Origin: Collinsella sp.
Lineage (GTDB): Bacteria > Actinomycetota > Coriobacteriia > Coriobacteriales > Coriobacteriaceae
DNA length: 59,512 nucleotides
Direction: 5' to 3'
NCBI GenBank assembly: GCA_019413925.1
Contig: DXMY01000004.1
Coordinates: 1 to 59,512, forward strand
Both the position numbers and the translations under genes were made by a program. The notes below the pieces were generated by a model. The model did no database searches. It was given only the letters and a program-made list of their open reading frames with translations, and was not told the origin of the DNA. Of this stretch, positions 8,264 through 15,495 are shown one piece after another. Positions within the stretch are counted from its first letter, which is position 1. Each line of letters starts with the position of its first letter.

Positions 8264-8983
8264 ATGATTCCCAAATACGAGGCAATAGCTGCGGATATCC
8301 GTCGAAGCATCGAGGACGGCGCTCTTAAGCCGGGCGACAAGCTGCCCACCGTCGTTGAGTTCTGCGAGCTCTATAGCGTTTCCAAGATCACCGTCAAACG
8401 AGCAATTGAGCAGATTACCGAGGAAGGTCTTATTACCAGCCGGCGTGGATCGGGCACCTACGTTAAGGACACGGCGGGGCTTCCCGGCAAGGCATTTTTC
8501 CAGGGCAAAAACGACCGCGCCGCAGGCTTTTCGCATGAGCACCGCGGGGAGAAGGTATCCTCGGTGGTCTATGATTTCTCGATTGTCAATCCGCCAGCGG
8601 ACGTCGCCGCCCAGCTGGGAATTGCCGAGGATGACTTTGCCTACCACATCGTGCGCGTGCGCCAGGTGGACGAGAAGCCCATCGTTATCGAGTATACCTA
8701 CATGCCCCTCGAGCTGATTCCGGGCCTTAAAAAGAAGGACCTGTACGGATCGGTCTATACCTTCATCCGCGAGCAATGCGGGCTGAAGATTTCGAGCTTC
8801 CACCGCACCATCCGTGCCGTGGCGGCAACCGAGGAAGAGGCTGAGCGCCTGGACACCAAGCCCGGCTCTCCCCTGCTCGAGCTCAACCAGATTGGCTTTT
8901 TGGATAGCGGCACCGCCTTTGAGCATTCGATCTCGCGCAATGTTGGCGACCGCTTTGAGCTGCACAACGTAACGTTGGCATAG
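8264..8983 (+). CDS. GntR family regulator, HutC/UTRA type
   Basis: DNA-binding regulator, probably a repressor of the divergent beta-glycoside PTS operon that responds to a phosphorylated sugar. The 239-residue protein has an N-terminal winged helix (residues 1-70: MIPKYEAIAADIRRSI, PGDKLPT, SVSKITVKRAIEQ, GLITSRRGSGTYV) and a C-terminal UTRA ligand domain (about 85-235). A strong GGAAAGGAGG precedes the ATG. The divergent layout, and the shared octamer in both promoters, support its role; the true ligand is unknown. BglR/YydK-type regulators of beta-glucoside operons have this architecture. Confidence 0.88.
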   Translation: MIPKYEAIAADIRRSIEDGALKPGDKLPTVVEFCELYSVSKITVKRAIEQITEEGLITSRRGSGTYVKDTAGLPGKAFFQGKNDRAAGFSHEHRGEKVSSVVYDFSIVNPPADVAAQLGIAEDDFAYHIVRVRQVDEKPIVIEYTYMPLELIPGLKKKDLYGSVYTFIREQCGLKISSFHRTIRAVAATEEEAERLDTKPGSPLLELNQIGFLDSGTAFEHSISRNVGDRFELHNVTLA

Positions 8984-9058
8984 GTTTTTGTAGTCATGCG
9001 GGCGCTCGTTACGGCTCGTCTAGAGCGGGCGACCGCACAACACCATGGGGGTATGAAC

Positions 9059-9991
9059 ATGTCCGATTTGATTAAACTGACGCCGATCTTCCACGAGAAG
9101 ATCTGGGGTGGCCGCCAGCTCGAAACCGTATTTGGTTACGACATTCCCGAGGGTCCCATCGGCGAGTGCTGGGCCATCTCGGCCCATCCCAACGGCGACT
9201 GCCAGATTGCGGAGGGCCCGTATGCCGGTCACACGCTGTCGTGGCTGTGGGCCGAGCACCGCGAGCTCTTTGGCAACTGCGAGGGCAAGGAGTTCCCGCT
9301 GCTCATTAAGATTCTGGACGCCAAGGACGACCTTTCGATCCAGATTCACCCCAACGATGAGTACGCCGCCGAGCACGAAAACGGCAGCCTGGGCAAGACC
9401 GAGTGCTGGTACGTGCTGGATTGCGAGCCCGGCGCCACGATCATCGTCGGGCAGCGCGCCAATGACCGCGCCGAGGCCGCACAGATGATCGAGGACGGCC
9501 GCTGGGACGACATGCTCAACGTGCTGCCGATCCACAAGGGCGACTTTTTCCAGATTGACTCCGGCACCGTGCACGCCATCAAGACCGGCACGCTCATTTT
9601 GGAGACGCAGCAGTCGAGCGACGTGACGTATCGCCTGTACGACTACGACCGCCCCGGCACCGACGGCAAGCTGCGCCCGCTACACATTGAGCAGAGCCTC
9701 GACTGCATCGATTTTGACGTTCAGGCCCCGACCGACGGCACCGTAACCGCGCCCGAGATCGACGGCGTGACCGAGCTCGAGTCCAACCCCTGCTACACCG
9801 TCGATCGCGTGCGTGTTGACGGCAGCAAGACCCTCGACCAGCGCTGGCCCTTCATGTGCCTGTCGGTCATCGACGGCGAGGGCACCGTGTGCGGCGAGCC
9901 CGTTCACAAGGGCAGCCACCTGCTGGCCCCCAGCACCGTGAACCAGATCGAACTCGAAGGCAAGATGGAACTGATCATCAGCCACCTGTAA
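9059..9991 (+). CDS. manA: Mannose-6-phosphate isomerase, class I-like cupin
   Basis: Interconverts mannose 6-phosphate and fructose 6-phosphate, linking mannose use to glycolysis and supplying mannose for polysaccharides. The 310-residue protein has the compact form found in Gram-positives. Zinc-binding residues are visible in QIHPND, GKTECWYVL and the GTVHAI histidine, and IWGGRQL lies near the N-terminus. I chose the ATG at 9059, seven bases after GGGGG; the longer open frame upstream adds 21 residues with no family similarity. It stands alone, 75 bp after the GntR gene, and ends at a nested hairpin shared with the convergent LacI gene. Confidence 0.92.
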   Translation: MSDLIKLTPIFHEKIWGGRQLETVFGYDIPEGPIGECWAISAHPNGDCQIAEGPYAGHTLSWLWAEHRELFGNCEGKEFPLLIKILDAKDDLSIQIHPNDEYAAEHENGSLGKTECWYVLDCEPGATIIVGQRANDRAEAAQMIEDGRWDDMLNVLPIHKGDFFQIDSGTVHAIKTGTLILETQQSSDVTYRLYDYDRPGTDGKLRPLHIEQSLDCIDFDVQAPTDGTVTAPEIDGVTELESNPCYTVDRVRVDGSKTLDQRWPFMCLSVIDGEGTVCGEPVHKGSHLLAPSTVNQIELEGKMELIISHL

Positions 9992-10022
9992 TCACAAACA
10001 CCGGGACATCCCTGCCGGAATT

Positions 10023-10066
10023 GGGGACGTACGCGGGCAATCGTTTGAAAGCACGCGTACGTCCCC
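10023..10066. terminator. Nested terminator hairpin between manA and the LacI gene
   Basis: GGGGACGTACGCG (10023-10035) and CGCGTACGTCCCC (10054-10066) form a perfect 13-bp stem, followed by TGTGTTTTAG on the plus strand. An outer pair, AATTGGG near 10019 and CCCAATT near 10088, extends the structure. It lies between convergent gene ends and may terminate both. Confidence 0.6.
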
Positions 10067-10130
10067 TGTGTTTTAGACGGGCGTATCCCAATTCAGGGAG
10101 ACGGAAGTTATAGCGTCTTCAGTACCAGCG

Positions 10131-11141
10131 CTAAAACGAGGTGGTCTGGCGGCGAACCAGCTGTGCTGGAAACACGCGCTCGCGCACAATCTCCGCCGTG
10201 CCCTCCAGGGCAGAGAGAAGGTTCTCCACCGTTTCATGGCATTGCGCCTCAAGCTGGTTATCGATCGAGGTTAGTTCGGGTGTGCAGCTGAGTGCCAACG
10301 GCGTGTTGTTGTACCCGCATACGTCAAGATCTTCCGGAACCGAAATCCCGTGATGCGCGGCAAACTTGAGGGCGCCGATCGCAAGGTCATCCTCCGTCGC
10401 CATCACACCATCAAAGAACAGACCTTCTTCGGAGCGCTGGTTAAGCAGCTGCTCCGCATAGCGAATGTCGTTTCGAGCGACAATTTCGAGTGCGGGGTCG
10501 ATGTCAATCCCAGCGTCGATAAGCGCCGCCTCATAACCCCGCTTACGACGAAGGACCACGTACTCGGGCGCATCGGACAAAAACAGGATATGCCGTCGCC
10601 CGGCACGCAGCATCGCTGCGGTAACATCGCGCGTAATGTCGAAATCGGTACTTGCCGTGCAATAGACCCGTTCGCCGGGAATACAGCCATTCACGACAAA
10701 GACTGGTACGGCGGCAGCCGCCTCCGCGACATAATCGGGCTGAACCCTACAATCCTCGGGGTTTTCGTATTTTGAGCTAATAAGCACCAAGGCATCGATG
10801 CGTTTGGCAAGCAAGCGCCGAACATTTGCCAGCTTGCGGTTTTCGTCAAGACCCGTGCACGCAAGGATGCAATCGTAGCCGCGACCCGCAAGGGCACTCT
10901 CCAAAAGGGACACGGCCTGCGCCATAAAGGGATGCCCGATATCCGAGCAGAGAAGGCCCACGGTCTTCATCGAATCGGTACCCAGACCCCGAGCAAACAC
11001 ATTGGGCGTATAGCCCGATTCCTCAATGACGGCGAGGACGCGACCCTTGGTCTTGGCGCTCACGTTGGACGATCCGTTGACCACACGGGAAACCGTGGCA
11101 ATCGATACGCCGGCGCGTTCCGCAATATCGTAGATGGTCAC
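10131..11141 (-). CDS. LacI family transcriptional regulator
   Basis: Ligand-responsive DNA-binding protein, probably the repressor of the divergent SDR/flavoprotein/membrane-protein operon. The 336-residue protein begins with the classic LacI helix-turn-helix and hinge (TIYDIAERAGVSIATVSRVV, residues 2-21, then GYTPNVFARGL). A periplasmic-binding-like effector domain follows (about 60-336), starting at KTVGLLCSDIGHPF. Three palindromes of the LacI type lie between this gene and the operon. LacI effectors are usually sugars or sugar-like compounds, which is the best clue to the operon's substrate class. Confidence 0.92.
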   Translation of the reverse strand: MTIYDIAERAGVSIATVSRVVNGSSNVSAKTKGRVLAVIEESGYTPNVFARGLGTDSMKTVGLLCSDIGHPFMAQAVSLLESALAGRGYDCILACTGLDENRKLANVRRLLAKRIDALVLISSKYENPEDCRVQPDYVAEAAAAVPVFVVNGCIPGERVYCTASTDFDITRDVTAAMLRAGRRHILFLSDAPEYVVLRRKRGYEAALIDAGIDIDPALEIVARNDIRYAEQLLNQRSEEGLFFDGVMATEDDLAIGALKFAAHHGISVPEDLDVCGYNNTPLALSCTPELTSIDNQLEAQCHETVENLLSALEGTAEIVRERVFPAQLVRRQTTSF

Positions 11142-11221
11142 GCGTCCTTTGCCTCCTTCATTTTGTTAGTGCGGCTGCAACCCAGGCTCTTGGGACTCAA
11201 GTCCACAGTCACACACTGGTT

Positions 11222-11235
11222 TGTAAGAGTTTACA
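11222..11235. promoter_or_regulatory. LacI-type operator O1
   Basis: TGTAAGAGTTTACA is a near-perfect 14-bp palindrome, 81 bp upstream of the LacI start. With the sites at 11373 and 11467 it defines a shared TGTAA..G.TT.CA pattern. Its position suggests autoregulation or DNA looping. Confidence 0.6.
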
Positions 11236-11372
11236 TCATCAAAGCTAAGTCGAGTCGACCTTTAACATTCCGGCGCCGCGGCTCCAACTGCAATCTTCCA
11301 CTCCCCTCCTGCATGACCGGACAAACCGTCAATAGCGAACTGTCTTGCACGTTGAATGCTTGCACATCTTTT

Positions 11373-11386
11373 TGTAACCGCTTACA
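11373..11386. promoter_or_regulatory. LacI-type operator O2
   Basis: TGTAACCGCTTACA is a palindrome with the central CG typical of LacI-family sites, 125 bp upstream of the SDR start and 151 bp from O1 (start to start). Confidence 0.65.
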
Positions 11387-11466
11387 GTTCCATTTCTACC
11401 GTTCGTCGGAACTTTGCAGGTTCTAAGCGCAAACTTTATTGCAAAAAGAAAGCCTCTCGCTAGTAT

Positions 11467-11480
11467 TGTAAGCGCTTTCA
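11467..11480. promoter_or_regulatory. LacI-type operator O3 (also fits a CRE)
   Basis: TGTAAGCGCTTTCA lies 30 bp upstream of the SDR start codon, where bound repressor would block transcription. It also matches the CcpA cre consensus TGWAARCGYTWNCA fully, so catabolite repression is an alternative or added role. The remainder of 11142-11510 holds no gene. Confidence 0.65.
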
Positions 11481-11510
11481 GGACTTCCTTAAGAGAGAGG
11501 GGATTCGATC

Positions 11511-12293
11511 ATGTCCGATTCAATCAAGAAGGTTGCCGTTGTCACCGGCAGCACCCGCGGCATTGGCCGCGCCATCGCGCGCCAGCTCTCCGACGACGGA
11601 TTTGCCGTCGTCGTGGTGGGAACCCGCGCCAAGGACGCATACGGCGATCCTGTTACCTGGATGGACGAGGAGGGCCGCGACACGCTTTATGTGGTGGCGG
11701 ACGTTTCCCAAACTGCCGATCGTGATCATCTGGTCAAGACGGTCGTCGAGCACTACGGCCGTATCGATGTACTGGTGAACAACGCCGGCGTGGCACCTAA
11801 CGTCCGAAACGACATCCTCGAGATGACTGAGGATAGCTGGGATCGCGTTCTGAATATCAACTGCAAAGGCAACATGTTCATGACGCAGGCCGTGGCCAAC
11901 GAGATGGTTCGCGAGCGCGCGGCCGGCACAATCGAGGGCGGCATCGTCATCAATATCTCCAGCTGCTCCTCGACGGTTTCCTCGACGAGCCGCGGTGAGT
12001 ACTGCGTCTCCAAGGCCGGAATCTCCATGCTCACCAAACTCTATGCCGACCGTCTCGCTTCCGAAAACATCAACGTCTACGAGATCCGCCCCGGCGTGAT
12101 CATGACCGACATGACCTCGACGGTGCACGAGAAATACAACAATCTTATCGAGCAAGGGGCCTTCCCCATCGCTCGCTGGGGCTACCCCGAGGACATCGCA
12201 CTCGCCGCATCGGCCTTTGCAAGCGGCAAGTTCCCCTACACCACCGGCAACTCCATCGATGTGGATGGCGGTTTCCACATCCAACGCCTCTAG
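11511..12293 (+). CDS. Short-chain dehydrogenase/reductase (SDR)
   Basis: NAD(P)-dependent oxidoreductase that interconverts a hydroxyl and a keto group on a substrate I cannot identify. The 260-residue Rossmann protein has TGSTRGIG (12-19), NNAG (90-93) and the catalytic Ser-Tyr-Lys set (S151, Y164, K168 in GEYCVSKAG). It resembles FabG/KduD-type enzymes, which automatic annotation often calls 3-ketoacyl-ACP reductase. The LacI operators and the flavoprotein partner argue for a catabolic role rather than fatty acid synthesis. It is the first gene of a three-gene operon, with AGAGAGGGG ahead of the ATG. Confidence 0.9.
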   Translation: MSDSIKKVAVVTGSTRGIGRAIARQLSDDGFAVVVVGTRAKDAYGDPVTWMDEEGRDTLYVVADVSQTADRDHLVKTVVEHYGRIDVLVNNAGVAPNVRNDILEMTEDSWDRVLNINCKGNMFMTQAVANEMVRERAAGTIEGGIVINISSCSSTVSSTSRGEYCVSKAGISMLTKLYADRLASENINVYEIRPGVIMTDMTSTVHEKYNNLIEQGAFPIARWGYPEDIALAASAFASGKFPYTTGNSIDVDGGFHIQRL

Positions 12294-12303
12294 GGACCGC
12301 ACC

Positions 12304-14298
12304 ATGGCTGATACCAACAAGCATTTGAAGGTAAGCCTGGGAACGGGTGTTGAAAGCAAGGCGGAGGTCGAGGTTATCTATCGCGACACCGTCGTGGTCG
12401 GATCGGGCGCCGCCGCTTTCAATGCAATTGACTGGCTCCATGACCTTGGACGCAAGAGTATTGTCCTTGTAACCGAGGGCATCAACATGGGCACCTCGCG
12501 AAACACCGGATCAGACAAGCAAACCTACTACAAGATGTCGCTTGGCCCCGGTGAAGCCGACTCAGTATCGAAGATGTCCAACGTGCTCTTTGAAGGCGAA
12601 GGCGTTGACGGGCGCACCGCGCTCGCGGAGGCGGCAAACTCGGTTCGCTGCTTTATGAAGCTCGCCAACCTGGGCGTACCCTTCCCCACCGATGCTTACG
12701 GACAATACGTGGGCTACAAGACCGATCACGATCCCGCCCAGCGTGGCACAAGCGCGGGCCCGCTCACCTCTAAGTTTATGACTGAGGCTCTCGAGCGCTC
12801 GGTGCGCTCCAAGCAGATCGAAATCCAAGACCGGCTGTGCGCCTTTAAGATCTTGACCGACGGCAACGATGCCGAGCCGCGCGTACGTGGCGTGGCTTGC
12901 CTGGAACAAGATGCCGCGGCGCAGGGGGCAATCAAACTCGTCCTCATCTGCTGCAACAACATCATCTGGTGCACGGGCGGCCCTGCCGCCGTCTACCGCA
13001 CGGTTGTCTATCCCAACAGCCAGACCGGTATGACAGGCGCCGTCCTCGAAGCGGGCGCCGAAGCGGCAAACCTCCAGGAATGGCAGTATGGCTTAGCTTC
13101 GATCGCGTTTCGCTGGAATGTTTCGGGCACCTACCAGCAGGTACTCCCGCGCTATGTAGCCGTAGACGCCCAAGGCGAGGAACATGAGTTTCTGAGCGAT
13201 TACGGCATGGACCCTCTTGAGGCAACCAACATGGTTTTCCTTAAGGGCTACCAGTGGCCGTTTGACGTAACCAAGCGCAGGGCCTCGTCAAGAATCGATC
13301 TGGCCGTATATGACCAAATCGCCGTCAAGGGAAACCGAGTCTTCATGGACTTCAGGAGCAATCCCGCAGGACTCGATGAGCATTTCTCGGGACTTTCCGA
13401 CGAGGCACGTTCGTACTTGGAAAACTCCGGGGCGCTCTTTGGGACGCCGCTCGATCGTCTTAAAAAGATGAATCCGCTTGCGATCGACCTATATCGAGAC
13501 CATGGCATCGATCTTGAGCATGAGATGCTCGAAATCGCCGTATGCGCCCAACACAACAACGGCGGCATCCGTGTTGACGACAACTGGCAAACACGTGTTG
13601 ACGGCTTGTACGTTGCCGGCGAAGCTGCTGGCACCTTTGGCGTGCATCGACCTGGAGGAAGTGCACTCAACTCCACGCAAGTCGGCAGCATGCGCGCGGC
13701 GCAGCATATCGCATGCACCGTTCGCGAAAGCATCCCAGACAGCGGCGTGTGGTGGAAGGATCCAGAAAGTCTTGCCGAATCGATTGTCCGCGAACTTGCC
13801 GCGCGTGTGACAGGCACCGACACCACGTCGAACATCCATGAAGAGCTGCGTGGCGAAATTACCCGCGTAGCCGCGCAAGTGCGAAAAGTCGATGCCGTCA
13901 ACGAACTCGCAAAGCTCCTGGCACACATTCGCGAGGAAACAGCCGGGAAAAAAGCGTGGACCGTCAAAAATATCGCGGACCTTCCCCAGATGCTCAAGGC
14001 GCGCGATACGTCGGTCACCCAAGAAGCCCTGTTGAATGCGATCGCATTTTCGGCCCACACCTTTGGCAGCCGCGGGTCGGCACTTGTCCAAGATGCGCAG
14101 GGCTCTTTTGTCGAGACCGCAAAACTTGTCGAGGGGCATCCTGCCGGGCTTCTCATGACCGTGACGTCACGCAAGGCAGATGGGTCCTTCTCGAGCCGAA
14201 CTGAACAAGTCTCTGAACTCCCACAGCCAAACGGTTGGTTCGAAACCGTCTGGGCAGAGCATCGCACAAGTCGTACGCCTTTAACAGAAAGGAAGTAG
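12304..14298 (+). CDS. FAD-dependent oxidoreductase, fumarate reductase flavoprotein-like
   Basis: Predicted cytosolic flavoenzyme of the FrdA/SdhA superfamily. The 664-residue protein has an N-terminal dinucleotide fold (TVVVGSGAAAFNA, about 29-41) and a capping-domain segment with HDPAQRGTSAGPLTS (about 142-156). The C-terminal FAD-closing motif runs GLYVAGEAAGTFG, then RPGGSALNSTQVGS (about 433-465). There is no Tat or Sec signal and no heme-binding domain, so electrons come from a soluble donor. It starts at the ATG 10 bp after the SDR stop; the longer open frame overlaps the SDR gene. Together the pair could oxidise an alcohol and then reduce or desaturate next to the ketone, but the substrate is unknown. 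Confidence 0.85.
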   Translation: MADTNKHLKVSLGTGVESKAEVEVIYRDTVVVGSGAAAFNAIDWLHDLGRKSIVLVTEGINMGTSRNTGSDKQTYYKMSLGPGEADSVSKMSNVLFEGEGVDGRTALAEAANSVRCFMKLANLGVPFPTDAYGQYVGYKTDHDPAQRGTSAGPLTSKFMTEALERSVRSKQIEIQDRLCAFKILTDGNDAEPRVRGVACLEQDAAAQGAIKLVLICCNNIIWCTGGPAAVYRTVVYPNSQTGMTGAVLEAGAEAANLQEWQYGLASIAFRWNVSGTYQQVLPRYVAVDAQGEEHEFLSDYGMDPLEATNMVFLKGYQWPFDVTKRRASSRIDLAVYDQIAVKGNRVFMDFRSNPAGLDEHFSGLSDEARSYLENSGALFGTPLDRLKKMNPLAIDLYRDHGIDLEHEMLEIAVCAQHNNGGIRVDDNWQTRVDGLYVAGEAAGTFGVHRPGGSALNSTQVGSMRAAQHIACTVRESIPDSGVWWKDPESLAESIVRELAARVTGTDTTSNIHEELRGEITRVAAQVRKVDAVNELAKLLAHIREETAGKKAWTVKNIADLPQMLKARDTSVTQEALLNAIAFSAHTFGSRGSALVQDAQGSFVETAKLVEGHPAGLLMTVTSRKADGSFSSRTEQVSELPQPNGWFETVWAEHRTSRTPLTERK

Positions 14299-14302
14299 CC
14301 CC

Positions 14303-15010
14303 ATGGATAACGAAACCACACAGAAGGCGACAATGAACTGGAAACGTCCGGTCACATACGTAATTGCCGTGTTTGTACTCGCACTCGGCGTGTTTCTAAA
14401 TGTTAAGAGCGGACTCGGCTGCTCCACCACCAACTCGGTTCCCAATGTCATCGCGGTAGCCGGCCAGATGAACGGCCTGGATTGGCTTACGCTGGGCAAC
14501 GCCTGCTCGATCGTGTACATCGTCGACATGCTGTTCCAGTGCATCGTGTATCGCAAGATTAAGCTCAAGGTGCTTCTACAGTTCCCGTTTGCCCTGGTCT
14601 TTGGGCGTATCGTCGACCTTTACGGCATGGTCCTCATGTCCATCACCGGCGGTGCGGAAATTCCGCTCGGCATTCGCGTTGTCCTGTTCGCGTGCTCGAT
14701 CATCTTTACCGCAATCGGTTGCGCGGTAGTCGTCAACATGGATTATGTTCCCAATCCCCCCGATGGTGGAGTCCAGGCCCTGGCAAAGCTGACAAACCTT
14801 CCCTTCGGCCGCGCAAAATGGCTCTGGGATGGCATCCTGCTCGTCGTGACCACCGTCATCAGTATGTTCATCGGCGTTCCGGTTATCGCCTCAAACAACA
14901 TCTTTATCGGAACGATCATCGCGTTCTTTAGCATCGGCAACATCATCTTCTGGTTCAACCACAAGTTTGGTCACGTAATGAAGGCGATGAATCCGTCTTT
15001 CCATGAGTAG
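14303..15010 (+). CDS. YczE/YyaS/YitT-type integral membrane protein (DUF6198-like)
   Basis: Membrane protein of 235 residues with five or six predicted spans. Family-like features are the first helix with LGVFLNVKSGLGCSTTNSVPNV and the conserved VPNPPDGGVQ segment around residue 152. YczE-type proteins have no settled biochemical function. Its place as third gene of the LacI-controlled operon, 4 bp after the flavoprotein stop with AGAAAGGAAG as ribosome site, suggests a role in moving or sensing the operon's substrate or product. This is inference from context only. Confidence 0.8.
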   Translation: MDNETTQKATMNWKRPVTYVIAVFVLALGVFLNVKSGLGCSTTNSVPNVIAVAGQMNGLDWLTLGNACSIVYIVDMLFQCIVYRKIKLKVLLQFPFALVFGRIVDLYGMVLMSITGGAEIPLGIRVVLFACSIIFTAIGCAVVVNMDYVPNPPDGGVQALAKLTNLPFGRAKWLWDGILLVVTTVISMFIGVPVIASNNIFIGTIIAFFSIGNIIFWFNHKFGHVMKAMNPSFHE

Positions 15011-15111
15011 TCAAGCCGGCATCAAACCGATTCCCCCGCGGCGCGGGCCAGGCCACCCCCATCGAGCCTCCCCCGTGCCCATCCCGGCAAGCCTATGGCC
15101 AACAACAATCT

Positions 15112-15165
15112 AAACGCAACAAGGGGCTCTCCCGTCCATGGACGGGAGAGCCCCTTGTTGCGTTT
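15112..15165. repeat. 54-bp perfect palindrome downstream of the yczE-like gene
   Basis: Twenty-seven bases from 15112 (AACGCAACAAGGGG...) are mirrored perfectly up to 15165, centred on CCATGG at 15136-15141. T bases follow at 15163-15165. Stem length and position 100 bp beyond the last gene of the operon allow a terminator role. An imperfect second copy with the same CAAGGGGC/GCCCCTTG arms and GTTGCGTCT tail lies at about 15238-15285. Confidence 0.75.
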
Positions 15166-15237
15166 CATAAACATTTTAGTAACTAATTGAAATGATGCTA
15201 AACAGCATAAAACGTTCAATCATCATAGGCCAAAGCG

Positions 15238-15285
15238 CAAGGGGCCCTTCGTTCATGTGCGGGGGAGCCCCTTGTTGCGTCTAAA
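15238..15285. repeat. Second, degenerate copy of the 15112 hairpin
   Basis: CAAGGGGC near 15238 and GCCCCTTG near 15270 pair across a loop that has lost symmetry. The flank GTTGCGTCT matches the first copy. Two copies in tandem suggest duplication of a small repeat unit followed by decay of one copy. Confidence 0.55.
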
Positions 15286-15358
15286 TTAATCAGCTCACCC
15301 GGTTCTCCAGACCAAAACGCGAACGAGCAGAGCGCCGCTCGCAAGCAACGTTATCTAA

Positions 15359-15488
15359 GGACCTGGGCGGGCGTATAGGGCAACATCGATCGCGAGTTCC
15401 GCACGCAAAGGAGAGCACTTAATGTACTCTCCGTCTTGCGCAGGACTGTCCGAGCAGGCGATGTTGCCCTATACGCCCGCCCAGGTCC
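15359..15488. repeat. 130-bp element with 30-bp perfect inverted repeats
   Basis: The arms at 15359-15388 (GGACCTGGGCGGGCG...) and 15459-15488 are perfect 30-bp reverse complements. The 70-bp interior holds a further hairpin (GGAGAG at about 15410 and CTCTCC at about 15427). The element ends 7 bp beyond the pcrA stop. It has no U tract, so it is not an ordinary terminator; a MITE-like unit or a structured RNA are alternatives. Outside these repeats 15011-15495 holds no gene. Confidence 0.8.
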
Positions 15489-15495
15489 GCTGGGA

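Noticed and set aside
15112..15286. Small regulatory RNA gene
   Set aside because: The stems are strong, but no promoter is visible, and a transcription end after the flavoprotein operon is a simpler reading.
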